Source: JBHIDJ01 sp046760105
GTDB taxonomy: Bacteria > Pseudomonadota > Gammaproteobacteria > Acidiferrobacterales > SPGG2
Direction of reading: 5' to 3'
Assembly: GCA_046760105.1 (NCBI GenBank)
Contig: JBHIDJ010000010.1
Location: 1 to 49,678 of the forward strand
Length of the DNA: 49,678 nt
The translations under genes and the position numbers were made by a program. Every line of letters starts with the position of its first letter. Position 1 is the first letter of the stretch. Shown in pieces: positions 33,035 to 41,734 of this stretch. The notes beneath the pieces were generated by a model that saw only the letters and a list, made by a program, of their open reading frames with translations, was not told the DNA's origin and ran no database searches.

Positions 33035-34003
33035 CTATACCTTGATATTGACACAGTTAAGAACCTTACCGTTCGCAAAGGCGTCTAAGATCTCCACCAC
33101 GCCTTCAGCAACCGCGTTTTGCGCCTGTGCGGTGGAAGCGCCGATGTGGTGGGTGCCGTATACGTTGGGGTGCTTGGCAAGCGCCGAGTCAAACGCCGCC
33201 TTGCCGGTCCCAGGTTCGTCGACATAAACATCCAACCCAACACGAACCCCCTTTTCCTCCATTGCCTCGATAAGGGCCTGCTCGTCCACGATATCGCCGC
33301 GCGATGTGTTGATAATAATAGCGCCGGGTTTAAGACGGGCCAGTAGCTCTCGCCCGATCAGACCCTTGGTATTGTCTGCAGCCGGCACATGGAATGACAG
33401 AATGTCACAGACCTCGGCGAGCTCATTAAGGTCGTTGACATATTGCACGCCTAACCCGGCGAGCCGCGCTTCGGCTGCCTGCGAGCGGTTAGGATTGCGA
33501 ATCACGTGAACGCTAAGGCCAAAGGCGTGCGCACGCTCCGCCACCGCCATGCCAATCGCACCCAATCCGACGATACCGATGGACCGACCGTAGAGACCGC
33601 GGGTCTCGGAGTAGCGCTTTTTATCCCACTTGCCATTGCGAATGTCGGCGACGTTGTCGGGGATGTTCCGGTCGATGGAAATCAACAGTCCCAGCGTCAG
33701 CTCCGCCACCGCGATGGCGTTTTTGCCGGGCACGTTGCAAACATAGACGCCCTTCGCTGTCGCCGCCTGCTTGTCGATGGTATTGGTACCGGCGCCAGCG
33801 CGAACCACCAGTTTCAACGAATTCGCGGCGTTGAGCGTGTCAGCGGTCACCCGTGTACTGCGCACGACCAGCGCGTCGTAATCGTCGATCATGCGCGGTA
33901 AGTCGTCGCCCGTGAGCTCCGGATTGAACACACATGCATACCCCCGTTGTTCGATCTCTTCCAGATACGTCTCGGGAAATTTGTCGGCAAACAGAACTTT
34001 CAT
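33035..34003 (-). CDS. serA: D-3-phosphoglycerate dehydrogenase (short form)
   Basis: A 322-residue 2-hydroxyacid dehydrogenase from ATG at 34003 (MKVLFADKFPETYLEEIEQ). The upstream extension of the frame is low-complexity and is rejected. The NAD(P)-binding loop is GIVGLGAIGMAVAE near 145. Catalytic Arg is in NTSRGDIVDE near 233, and His in THHIGAST near 286. There is no ACT domain, so the serine feedback site of long SerA proteins is absent. The strand after the loop ends HVIRNPN with Arg where NAD-specific enzymes usually have Asp, which might shift cofactor use (inference). Adjacent serC confirms the pathway. Confidence 0.93.
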   Translation of the reverse strand: MKVLFADKFPETYLEEIEQRGYACVFNPELTGDDLPRMIDDYDALVVRSTRVTADTLNAANSLKLVVRAGAGTNTIDKQAATAKGVYVCNVPGKNAIAVAELTLGLLISIDRNIPDNVADIRNGKWDKKRYSETRGLYGRSIGIVGLGAIGMAVAERAHAFGLSVHVIRNPNRSQAAEARLAGLGVQYVNDLNELAEVCDILSFHVPAADNTKGLIGRELLARLKPGAIIINTSRGDIVDEQALIEAMEEKGVRVGLDVYVDEPGTGKAAFDSALAKHPNVYGTHHIGASTAQAQNAVAEGVVEILDAFANGKVLNCVNIKV

Positions 34004-34298
34004 TGTGCGCGAGCCGGGCAGGTTGCGTCCCGCTGCCGCTGGCCGTGCCCCAGTGGCTTTGCAAGGCGGCAAGGCTGCGAAGAGTAAACTACCGCCGCCC
34101 CGCCAAGCAAGGACGCGCCCCCCTAAGCTGCGCGAATCCAGGGCACACGAGTCCTCAGGGCGCCAGCCCCGGGGCGCTACCACGTATGGCGATCGCGCCG
34201 GCCGCCAGGCGTCGGCACCCGTATTCAGTCAACACGCGGTGTGATCGTATGGTAACGTTACGCCCAAAAGACCCCCAAATAGCAAAGGATAGAAGGCT

Positions 34299-35456
34299 GT
34301 GAGTGACCCGCAACGCATGCTGATCTGGATGTTCTTATTCCTGGCCACGGTGGGGGTGGCATGCGCTCTGCTTCTGCAACCCCTGCAGACCGCCTTTGAG
34401 GCCAACCAGATCTTCAACGGCATGATCCTGGGTGTGCTGGCGGTCGGAATCATCATCAACTTCGTGCAGGTATTCAGACTCGGTCCCGCGGTGGACTGGA
34501 TCGACACAATCCAGGAGGAAAATACGAGCCCGCTGGTGGACGAGACGCCACCGTTACTGGCCCCCATGGCGACCATGTTCTCGGGCCGCGATCAGCAGGG
34601 CTTCCGATTGTCTGCAATGGCCATGCGCTCGTTGCTGGACGGTATCCGCCTAAGGCTTGATGAGTCCCGCGACATCTCGCGCTACATGATCGGGCTCCTC
34701 ATTTTTCTTGGTCTGCTCGGCACCTTCTGGGGGTTGCTCGATACGGTAGCCGGCGTCGGTAGTGTGATCGGCGGCCTCTCTAGCGGCGAAGGCGACTTGA
34801 GCGCGGTATTCGATGAGCTCAAGCGCGACCTCCAGGGACCCCTCACGGGTATGGGCACGGCGTTCAGCTCCTCGCTCTTTGGCCTTGGCGGGGCATTGGT
34901 GTTGGGTATCCTGGATCTGCAGGCGGGACACGCGCAAAACCGTTTTTATAATCATCTCGAAGAGTGGCTATCGGAGCTTACTCACTTGCCGAGCGGCGCG
35001 TTAAGCGTTGAGGGCGACGTACCGCTGCCTGCGTACATAGAGGCTTTGCTCGAACAGACGGCCGACAACCTGAATCGGTTACAGCGTACGTTGACCCGGG
35101 GCGAGGAGGATCGACGTAGCGTACAGAGTAATCTCGTGAAGCTGACTGAACAGCTCGCCGAACTGACGGATCAGATGCGCTCCCAGCAGAAGCTGGTTCT
35201 GAATCTCACGAAAACCCAAACCGATCTGCAACCGACGATGGCTGAGCTTGCCAACCAAGTCAGCGGCAGTTTCGCGGGCTATGAGGAGATGCGTGATCAC
35301 CTTCGAACTGCGAGTGTGTCGCTGACACGTCTGTTGGAAGAGGTTTCCGCGGCTCGCAACGAATTTGCCGAGGAGCTGCGTAACGAAATTAGGTTACTCG
35401 CGCATAGCCTTGGAGAAAAGTCGCGTACACGGCGGCGTAAGGGGACGGCGGAGTAA
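34299..35456 (+). CDS. MotA/TolQ/ExbB-like proton channel protein
   Basis: A 385-residue protein starting GTG with AAGG upstream. Hydrophobic helices lie near residues 8-28, 38-60, 130-155 and 188-212. The third and fourth have the MotA/ExbB pattern: IFLGLLGTFWGLLDTVAGVG and GMGTAFSSSLFGLGGALVLG. After this comes a long, mostly helical cytoplasmic tail rich in Glu, Arg and Leu. MotA/ExbB proteins form ion-driven pentamers around a dimeric OmpA/MotB-like partner. That partner is encoded 26 bases downstream. The pair resembles ZorA/ZorB of Zorya defence, but ZorC/ZorD-like genes are absent. It is more like the uncharacterised chromosomal stator pairs. Confidence 0.88.
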   Translation: MSDPQRMLIWMFLFLATVGVACALLLQPLQTAFEANQIFNGMILGVLAVGIIINFVQVFRLGPAVDWIDTIQEENTSPLVDETPPLLAPMATMFSGRDQQGFRLSAMAMRSLLDGIRLRLDESRDISRYMIGLLIFLGLLGTFWGLLDTVAGVGSVIGGLSSGEGDLSAVFDELKRDLQGPLTGMGTAFSSSLFGLGGALVLGILDLQAGHAQNRFYNHLEEWLSELTHLPSGALSVEGDVPLPAYIEALLEQTADNLNRLQRTLTRGEEDRRSVQSNLVKLTEQLAELTDQMRSQQKLVLNLTKTQTDLQPTMAELANQVSGSFAGYEEMRDHLRTASVSLTRLLEEVSAARNEFAEELRNEIRLLAHSLGEKSRTRRRKGTAE

Positions 35457-35482
35457 TGCCGGTGGTACGGAGATAACGCGAC

Positions 35483-36823
35483 ATGTTTGCAGTTACGCGC
35501 CGTGGCCGTCACGCCGTCAATGTCTGGCCCGCATTTGTCGATGCGCTCGCATCGGTGCTGTTGGTGTTTATCTTCATGGTACTCGTCTTCGTGCTGGCGC
35601 AATTCTTTCTGAACGAAAGACTCATCGGACGTGAACGCGTACTAGACCAACTCAGCCAGCAGGTTAACGAGCTGGCGAGTACGCTGTCGATGGAACGCGA
35701 GAAAAGCGCCGAGCTTGGCGCGACCGTGGAGGAACTCTCGGCACGCCTGCAAGCCACGCTCGACGAACGCGATACGCTCATACGTCGTCTTACGCTGACA
35801 ACGCAAAGGGCGGAAACCGCGGAGACCGAGGCGGCAGGCCTTCAGGCAAAACTGAAGGAGGCCGAAGCCACCATCGCCGTGGACAAGGAACGCATCGAAT
35901 TACAGCTGCGTGAGCTTGCGAGCCTGCAACAGGACATTGTCGCGCTCCGTCAGCTGCGCACTGAATTGGAAGGCAAGGTGGGTGAGCTTGCGGCCACACT
36001 CGAGCAGCGAGACGAAGAGCTGCTAGCTGCGCGCGACCGGCGCCAAGCCCTCGAGGCGCGCCTCGCCGACGAACAGGAACACACCCGGCTTGCGCAGATC
36101 GAGATCGACAAGCGTGACATTCGGTTGCGGGAGCTGAGCACACAGATCGCCCGTCTCGACCAGGCACTTACCGAAGAGAAAGAACTGAGTGTACAGTCGC
36201 GCGCCCGCGTTGATTTGCTAAATCAGCAGATTGCGGCGCTACGCGAACAGATCACCCGGCTGTCGGCCGCACTCGCCCTTGAGGAGGCCAAGATCAAAGG
36301 GCAGAAACTCGAGATCGCTGAGCTCGGAGAGCGACTCAATGTGGCGCTCGCCCGCAAAGTACAGGAACTCAACCGCTATCGGTCGGAGTTCTTTGGCCGC
36401 TTGCGCGAAGTGCTGGGCGATCATCCCGACATACGCATCGTTGGCGATCGCTTTGTATTTCCGTCGGAGCTGCTGTTTCCCACCGCTTCCGCCACACTCG
36501 TATCGGAAGGCAGACGACAACTTGCGCAGTTGGCGGAGACCCTCAAGCTCGTCACGCGCAAGATTCCGCCGGACATCGACTGGGTCCTGCGTGTCGACGG
36601 CCACACCGACCGCCGCCCGATTCGCACGGCCCGATTCCCCTCCAACTGGGAGCTCTCCACGGCGCGGGCATTGTCGGTCGTGAACTACCTGATCGCGCAG
36701 GGCATCCCGCCGACGCGATTAGCCGCCACCGGCTTTGGGGAGTTCCACCCGCTTGATGACAGATCTTCCGAAGAAGCCTACGCCCGCAACCGCCGCATCG
36801 AGATTAAGTTGACAGGCGCTTGA
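35483..36823 (+). CDS. OmpA/MotB-like peptidoglycan-binding protein with long coiled coil
   Basis: A 446-residue protein. A single N-terminal helix (about 13-38, VNVWPAFVDALASVLLVFIF) is followed by a roughly 240-residue coiled coil with dense Glu/Arg/Leu heptads. The C-terminal 145 residues form an OmpA-like domain: RIVGDRFVFPSELLFPTASA, VDGHTDRRPIRTARFPSNWELS and ATGFGEFHPL, ending ARNRRIEIKLTG. The short Ala/Asp-containing N-terminal segment (WPAFVDALASVLL) carries the Asp expected to handle protons in MotB-type proteins. It pairs with the upstream channel gene. The very long coiled coil would hold the peptidoglycan-binding domain far from the membrane. Confidence 0.9.
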   Translation: MFAVTRRGRHAVNVWPAFVDALASVLLVFIFMVLVFVLAQFFLNERLIGRERVLDQLSQQVNELASTLSMEREKSAELGATVEELSARLQATLDERDTLIRRLTLTTQRAETAETEAAGLQAKLKEAEATIAVDKERIELQLRELASLQQDIVALRQLRTELEGKVGELAATLEQRDEELLAARDRRQALEARLADEQEHTRLAQIEIDKRDIRLRELSTQIARLDQALTEEKELSVQSRARVDLLNQQIAALREQITRLSAALALEEAKIKGQKLEIAELGERLNVALARKVQELNRYRSEFFGRLREVLGDHPDIRIVGDRFVFPSELLFPTASATLVSEGRRQLAQLAETLKLVTRKIPPDIDWVLRVDGHTDRRPIRTARFPSNWELSTARALSVVNYLIAQGIPPTRLAATGFGEFHPLDDRSSEEAYARNRRIEIKLTGA

Positions 36824-36971
36824 CCTGGTTCAGGTACGGCAGACCCCACAGTTTGTCCATCCGACTGTGATTTATCGGGGTTCGGCCAGTTTCCCTTTCG
36901 CGCCCTTGTGGCCCCTGCGCGAACTCACAAGCCTCTGTACGCTCTCCTGGGATCCATAAAACGGGGTGCTA

Positions 36972-36986
36972 GACTCTACTAGAGTC
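36972..36986. repeat. Short palindrome upstream of the PagL-like gene
   Basis: GACTCTA, central C, TAGAGTC: a perfect 7-base inverted repeat 50 bases before the start codon at 37036. It may be an operator, but only one copy is visible. Confidence 0.4.
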
Positions 36987-37035
36987 GCGACAAGGGACAC
37001 CAAGAACACCAAAATCAGCAGAGGCTGCAACAATA

Positions 37036-37548
37036 ATGAAAGCAGTAATAACCCTTCGACAGCATGGTCTCGGAATCTCGATATTGGCCGGTCTATTCGC
37101 CCTGTGTTGTTTGTTTATCCTAGAAGTTAGGCATGCGCATGCAGCTGAATGGTGGCTGGGCGGAGCTATCGGAGCCGACTACAACAATTTTGACCCTATG
37201 GAGACACTTTCGTTTGAAGGAGGTTTATGGCCTGACAACAAAAAGTGGGGATTCCAGTATTATCTCGAGTTTGCTGACCCCTCCTGCGATGATGAGATGT
37301 GGACCGTTGGGACAGAACCGCTCTGGAGATTTAAGAAGCTCTACGGTGGAGTCGGGTTAGCCCTTTCTGACGAGCGGCTGTGCGATCGCGCGGGCACGAA
37401 ATGGAACTTTAGTATCGTCTTGGGAATGAGAGTCACTAAACACTTCGATGTTCAGTGGCGTCACCGATCGCATGGCGACGATCTGGGTATCCGTACGAAC
37501 ACACCCAATGAAGGTGTGAATTTGATACAGCTACGCTGGCGCCCCTAA
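37036..37548 (+). CDS. PagL-like lipid A deacylase / acyloxyacyl hydrolase-like protein
   Basis: A 170-residue exported beta-barrel candidate. The signal peptide ends near HAHAAEW. The mature part has alternating strands (WWLGGAIGADYNNF, KKWGFQYYLEFAD, YGGVGLALSDERL, WNFSIVLGMRVTKHFDVQWR) and terminates NLIQLRWRP. The HRSHGDDLG segment sits where PagL enzymes have their H-x-S(N) catalytic motif, and the overall length fits. PagL removes a 3-O-linked acyl chain from lipid A in the outer membrane. The motif is not an exact match, so catalysis is uncertain. It stands alone behind a short palindrome. Confidence 0.65.
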   Translation: MKAVITLRQHGLGISILAGLFALCCLFILEVRHAHAAEWWLGGAIGADYNNFDPMETLSFEGGLWPDNKKWGFQYYLEFADPSCDDEMWTVGTEPLWRFKKLYGGVGLALSDERLCDRAGTKWNFSIVLGMRVTKHFDVQWRHRSHGDDLGIRTNTPNEGVNLIQLRWRP

Positions 37549-37701
37549 TGTCTTCTGAAGACATACCAGGTCAGCAACGCCTCTACGCCAGCGATGCGGC
37601 CAGCTTCTGCTACGGCTGTAATTACACCTTGCAATGGTAAAGAACAAACCAAGCTGGACGGACAGCAGTCGCGCCACTTAGCCGCTTTTTGACTTCCTTT
37701 G

Positions 37702-38913
37702 TTATCCGCGGGCAACGGTCAGTAACTTACCGCTGCCGTCACGCAACGGCGGAACAATCGCAATCTGGTTTGCGCCCCTCTTCTTTGCCATTTGCGCCGC
37801 ACTCTCTGCCCGCAACAGCGTGTCTTCCGGGCGTTTGTCATTTTCCGGGTCGACATAGGTCATGCCGCAGCTCAGTGTACAGTAGACCTCGCCCGCCGCG
37901 ACCGTGCCTTGCTGCTGACGCATAGCGAAATCCTGCTGCAACTGTTTCAACCTGCCGCACATGTGGGCGCCCTTAGCATTATAGAAAATAGTGACGAAGG
38001 TGGACGTGCCCATGCGAGCGGCAAAGTCGCTCTTGCGGATTAACGCCTGCAGCGTGTCGGCCAGTATTCGCAGGGTCGCGTCCGCGCCCTCGTGCCCTAA
38101 TACGTCGCTCGCCTTCTGGAGCTCATTGATCTCGAGGATGAGCAGACAGATATCGGTGTCGCGCTTGGCGAGTTCGAACGCATGACGAAACCGGTCGAAG
38201 AACAAAAGCCGATTCGGCAACTTGGTAACGTTGTCGGTGAAACTCAACTCCGCGATAGTCTTTTCCTTCTTGTGCAGATCCGTGGCGATGCGCTGAATGG
38301 CGGGCAGCAGTGCCGCCGTTTCCACAATGTTACATGCGGGCGCGTCGGTCACGAACGGTCCTGCCCCGATCTCACGCAAGAACCTTCCCACATGTTTGAG
38401 TTCACTCGCGGTGGTTCTGAGCACATTAAAACTGAGGAGAACCAGCGCCGCCACCACAAACACCACGATCCAAACCATTGCGCCTTTCAACAGGTAAGCC
38501 AAGATGTGGCCCGATGCGGGCCGGCTCATCTCTAGTCGCCAGTTGTTACCAGCAATATCGGCGTCCGCCCGAACCCAGCTATTGCCTCGGCTGACGCCGC
38601 CGACTTGTGCGATCACGCGACCGGAGGCATCCCGCACGACCGCGCCTTCGTCTGGTTGCACAATTTGTTCTAACGTGGCCTGTACAACCGCATCGCTGAC
38701 ACGTCCTTGATGCAGTGACAGCCGCTCGTCGAGAATTTGCGCATTCTTTTGCGCGAGTAGCGCAACGATCGCGGCATCGTGGCTTCGGGTCTGCTCGTGA
38801 ACAATCCACAGCCCAGCCGCTATAGCCGCCACCATGGCTATGAGAATGGCGATCAGACTATAGTTCGCGTACTTTGCAAGCGAAAGTTGGAGCGGACCTT
38901 CCAAAGTCTTCAT
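37702..38913 (-). CDS. Membrane protein with degenerate GGDEF domain
   Basis: A 403-residue protein with transmembrane helices near residues 14-36 and 135-160 flanking a short periplasmic sensor region. A cytoplasmic HAMP-like linker follows, then a GGDEF-fold domain (SFTDNVTKLPNRLLFFDRF, CLLILEINELQKASDVLGHE). The active-site position reads ARMGTSTFVTIF near residue 303 instead of GGDEF, so diguanylate cyclase activity is not expected. Such domains can serve as GTP or c-di-GMP sensors or as partner regulators. It is encoded 36 bases downstream of an intact FHA-GGDEF gene and probably shares its transcript. Confidence 0.88.
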   Translation of the reverse strand: MKTLEGPLQLSLAKYANYSLIAILIAMVAAIAAGLWIVHEQTRSHDAAIVALLAQKNAQILDERLSLHQGRVSDAVVQATLEQIVQPDEGAVVRDASGRVIAQVGGVSRGNSWVRADADIAGNNWRLEMSRPASGHILAYLLKGAMVWIVVFVVAALVLLSFNVLRTTASELKHVGRFLREIGAGPFVTDAPACNIVETAALLPAIQRIATDLHKKEKTIAELSFTDNVTKLPNRLLFFDRFRHAFELAKRDTDICLLILEINELQKASDVLGHEGADATLRILADTLQALIRKSDFAARMGTSTFVTIFYNAKGAHMCGRLKQLQQDFAMRQQQGTVAAGEVYCTLSCGMTYVDPENDKRPEDTLLRAESAAQMAKKRGANQIAIVPPLRDGSGKLLTVARG

Positions 38914-38949
38914 TGCTGCTTCCTAGCTTCAAAGGCTATGACGATCGTC

Positions 38950-39888
38950 TCAGTCGTGCTCAACGGTTGGCGTAGACCAATCCGAGTCACCGTCGGTGTC
39001 CGAGACGGGTTTTCCAATGCAATCTCGACCAGCGTGTTTAGCCCTGTAGAGGCACTTGTCGGCGAGCTGGATGAGTTCGACGGACTGATTCATGTCATTC
39101 AATAGTAATCCAACCCCAACGCTTATGGTGACGAGAATCCGCGTGTCCTCGAAAACGAATTCGTGACGTTTAATGGCTCTGCGAAGACGCTGAGCCAGGA
39201 TGAGGGTTCCCTCTAAATCAACATCACGCATCAGCACAACGAACTCATCGCCGCCGTAACGGGCGAAGACGTCCGACGTGCGCAACCGCTTGCGGACAAC
39301 CCGGGCCGCCTCTTGCAGAATCGCGTCCCCGGCCGGATGCCCGTGTGTATCGTTAATCTTCTTGAAGCGGTCGATATCAAAGAGCAGCAAGGACAAACTC
39401 GTGCTGTGCCGTCGGGCGTGCGCGTATTCGGCATCGATCCGATCCAGGAGATACGTCTTGCTATAGGTCCCGGTCAGGCCGTCCTTGATGCTGCGGTCAA
39501 AGAGTTCCTGCTGGAAGTTCCGTTCGAAGTCATCCTGGTAGGAAAACTTGAGAACAGAAACCGACCCGATCTGGACCTTTTCGCCGTCTTTCAGCGTGTG
39601 GTGTTTAATCGCACTACCATTGACGAACGTGCCATTACTGCTTCCCAGGTCCTCGAGTATATGGTCTCCGTCACGGGTCGTCGTAACCTGCGCGTGCCGC
39701 CGACTCACGCCGTCATCTTCAAGACGGATGTCGGCATCGAGCCCGCGACCGATCACCATCGGTCCCTCGACAGCGAGCTTGTACATCAAACCCACTGGCC
39801 CACCGGAGATAACGATGAAGTATGGATCCTCGCCGCTTCCCTTGCCCGGTACCTTCTTGACCGTCTTAGTTTTCGCTTCGTTGCCCAT
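38950..39888 (-). CDS. FHA-GGDEF diguanylate cyclase
   Basis: A 312-residue soluble protein. Residues 40-115 form an FHA domain, which binds phosphothreonine peptides: MVIGRGLDADIRLEDDGVSR, then RHAQV and LEDLGSSNGTFVNG. A GGDEF domain follows at 135-295 with DGLTGTYSKTYLLDRI, DIDRFKKINDTHGH and the intact active site ARYGGDEFVVLMRD near residue 210. An RxxD inhibitory site (RTSD) lies five residues upstream. This points to a diguanylate cyclase whose partner choice depends on phosphorylation. It is the first gene of a pair with the degenerate GGDEF membrane protein. Confidence 0.94.
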   Translation of the reverse strand: MGNEAKTKTVKKVPGKGSGEDPYFIVISGGPVGLMYKLAVEGPMVIGRGLDADIRLEDDGVSRRHAQVTTTRDGDHILEDLGSSNGTFVNGSAIKHHTLKDGEKVQIGSVSVLKFSYQDDFERNFQQELFDRSIKDGLTGTYSKTYLLDRIDAEYAHARRHSTSLSLLLFDIDRFKKINDTHGHPAGDAILQEAARVVRKRLRTSDVFARYGGDEFVVLMRDVDLEGTLILAQRLRRAIKRHEFVFEDTRILVTISVGVGLLLNDMNQSVELIQLADKCLYRAKHAGRDCIGKPVSDTDGDSDWSTPTVEHD

Positions 39889-40383
39889 CGAACACTTGAA
39901 ACATCAAAAACCTCTAATACAGCTCAGACCCTGTCTGCGGTCTCGCAGGGGTTTTGCAACAACTGTGCCACTAGCGATGACGGTAAAATAACGATAAAAG
40001 CCCGGGAAATAACCGCAGGCACGCAAGCCGCAGTACCGACAGGATTAGGTTAAAAAATAGCTGCTAATGCTGTCGTTCGCCAGCATACGCCCTTCGCCTC
40101 GCCACAACAGTTCCCCTATAACCCGTAAGGACAAACGCCACGCCCAGGAGCGACCGGGCTTTCGCTGGCGAGCCTGCGTGGCGGACGATGAACAGTCGCG
40201 CACGGTATACCGGCGAAAAGTCACGTTCGGCAGAGCTGGCAGCAACGGTCGCACCGAGACAGCGCTCGCCACTGATGCCTGGCCTGACTCTTGCAAGACC
40301 CTCAGACGTTTTCAGGATCGCCCACCAGTCCGGCAAACGGCGAACACCTCGAGAGTGAGGTAACCGGTTGAAGCGAGGTGATT
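39889..40383. other. Divergent intergenic region upstream of bactofilin
   Basis: About 495 bases. Open frames are present on both strands around 40064-40363 but lack ribosome sites and family motifs. The ribosome site of the bactofilin gene (GAGGTGA) is at 40376-40382. No promoter can be assigned with confidence. Confidence 0.4.
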
Positions 40384-40848
40384 ATGTTAGGGACGTTAAC
40401 TAAAACATCGAACGCAAAACCGTGTGACACAATTGGCACCCTGATCGGGGCCATGTCCGAATTCAAGGGCAACGTTGTTTTTTCCGGCGGGCTTAGGATC
40501 GATGGCAAAGTCAAGGGCAATATCACGGCGCAGGCAGGCAACAGTATCCTAATTCTCGGCGATGAGGCCGAAGTATGCGGGAATATCACCGTTCCCCATA
40601 TCATCACTAATGGCAAGATCAAAGGAAACGTGCATTGCTCCCAGCGTATCGAGCTAGAGCCCAAGGCTGCAATTCACGGCGATGTGCACTGTAAACTAAT
40701 CGAAATCGCCCTAGGGGCGACGATAAGCGGCAGGCTCATACAGGAAACTGTCGAGGGCACGGAAAAGAACATGGTCACCCAGCTCAAGCCGGTGGCCGCA
40801 CCCGGTGACGACACGTCGCGGAAGGGCATACCACGGCGAAGTTCTTAG
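40384..40848 (+). CDS. Bactofilin (polymer-forming cytoskeletal protein)
   Basis: A 154-residue protein from ATG at 40384, chosen because GAGGTGA precedes it (GTG at 40378 is part of that site). The central domain is a right-handed beta-helix of short repeats: GTLIGAMSEFKGNVVFSGGL, RIDGKVKGNITA, LGDEAEVCGNITVPHIITNG, KIKGNVHCSQRIELEPKAAIHG. The pattern 'GxvxGnIxa' every 16-20 residues is diagnostic. Bactofilins polymerise without nucleotide and organise cell-wall or polar machinery. The termini are unstructured and polar, as usual. No peptidase partner (LmdC/M23) is adjacent. The nearby c-di-GMP and motor genes might share envelope-related roles (inference). Confidence 0.93.
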   Translation: MLGTLTKTSNAKPCDTIGTLIGAMSEFKGNVVFSGGLRIDGKVKGNITAQAGNSILILGDEAEVCGNITVPHIITNGKIKGNVHCSQRIELEPKAAIHGDVHCKLIEIALGATISGRLIQETVEGTEKNMVTQLKPVAAPGDDTSRKGIPRRSS

Positions 40849-40975
40849 CGAGACGCCGCAAGGCAGGCAGACGGTGCGCTCGAGGTACGCGCCCGCCTCC
40901 GGCTTAGCCAATCAGAACAAGGCACGTAAGAGAAATGGCCGGGTGATCCTGGCCGGCTGAAGCTCATAGACGGAC

Positions 40976-41479
40976 TTAAGCCGATTTCTCTTTTGGCGGT
41001 GTAAACGCGGAGTCCAGCGAGGCCAGCAGAGCACCAGCGTCATTCAATAAGTCGGCGTAGCCCTGCGATCGCTTGATTGCATTCAAGGTGTCAAGCACAG
41101 ACGTACTTTCCAAGGTATTGCCCAGTACGTAAGAACCAGTCTTGCTCTCGAAGTTGGGGACCAAAACCAAGAATTCGGTGTCTAGCGTATATGGTGCCAC
41201 TTCGATGACGATGAAGGTATCGAAAAGAACGACATTAAACGCCTTATTGTATTCCTCACCCTCGATCGTAACTAACAGCTCTGCCTTATCCTTAAAGAAA
41301 TTGGAGGCTGATACCTTACATCGTGTGCCATCAAGTGTGATCTCATTGATCTGAGCGGACCCCACATAATTTGTCATCCGATATTCGGAGAGAAATCTTG
41401 CCTTGGCACCGATTAATTCTTTGACTGTCTTTCTTCTACGACTCGTTAGCTCTAATGTCTCTTGCCGTGACTGTTTCAT
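40976..41479 (-). CDS. Uncharacterised protein
   Basis: A 167-residue reading from ATG at 41479 (MKQSRQETLELTSRRRKTVK), with an upstream extension rejected as hydrophobic noise. The sequence has a basic N-terminus, then beta-rich segments (RMTNYVGSAQINEITLDG, FNVVLFDTFIVIEVAPYTL, TEFLVLVPNF), then a helical C-terminus (VLDTLNAIKRSQGYADLLND). No motif is recognised; a degenerate PilZ-like barrel is possible but not supported. Base composition is more AT-rich than most of the window, consistent with transfer. Confidence 0.65.
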   Translation of the reverse strand: MKQSRQETLELTSRRRKTVKELIGAKARFLSEYRMTNYVGSAQINEITLDGTRCKVSASNFFKDKAELLVTIEGEEYNKAFNVVLFDTFIVIEVAPYTLDTEFLVLVPNFESKTGSYVLGNTLESTSVLDTLNAIKRSQGYADLLNDAGALLASLDSAFTPPKEKSA

Positions 41480-41734
41480 AATAAAGGAGATCTGTGAAAA
41501 CCCGTAGATTCGAGCGACTAATAAATACATATAGCCTATTCCCGACAGAATTCCAGAACGATTAGCTACCTGGACAAACGTGCGTTATGGCTGAGTTTCC
41601 AAAGCACAGGATTTTTAAGGCATTAAATCATTGAGACCTTCCAGACATGAGCGTCGGGCGCCTGCGCGACAAGCGATGGAAACCCAGACGAATCTGGTTC
41701 ATGATGCGGGCGGCGCAAGCGCGGAGAACAGAAA

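Noticed and set aside
33035..34183. Long N-terminal extension of serA
   Set aside because: The extra 60 residues are Arg/Pro/Gly-rich with no homology-like content. MKVLFADKFPE is the natural start of the fold.
34299..36823. Zorya anti-phage system
   Set aside because: ZorA/ZorB-like architecture is present, but neither ZorC/ZorD nor ZorE-like genes lie nearby. Flanking genes are serA and a PagL-like gene, so a defence system is not supported.
40064..40363. Possible gene on either strand upstream of bactofilin
   Set aside because: Opposite-strand frames of similar length overlap completely. Neither has a ribosome site or recognisable sequence.
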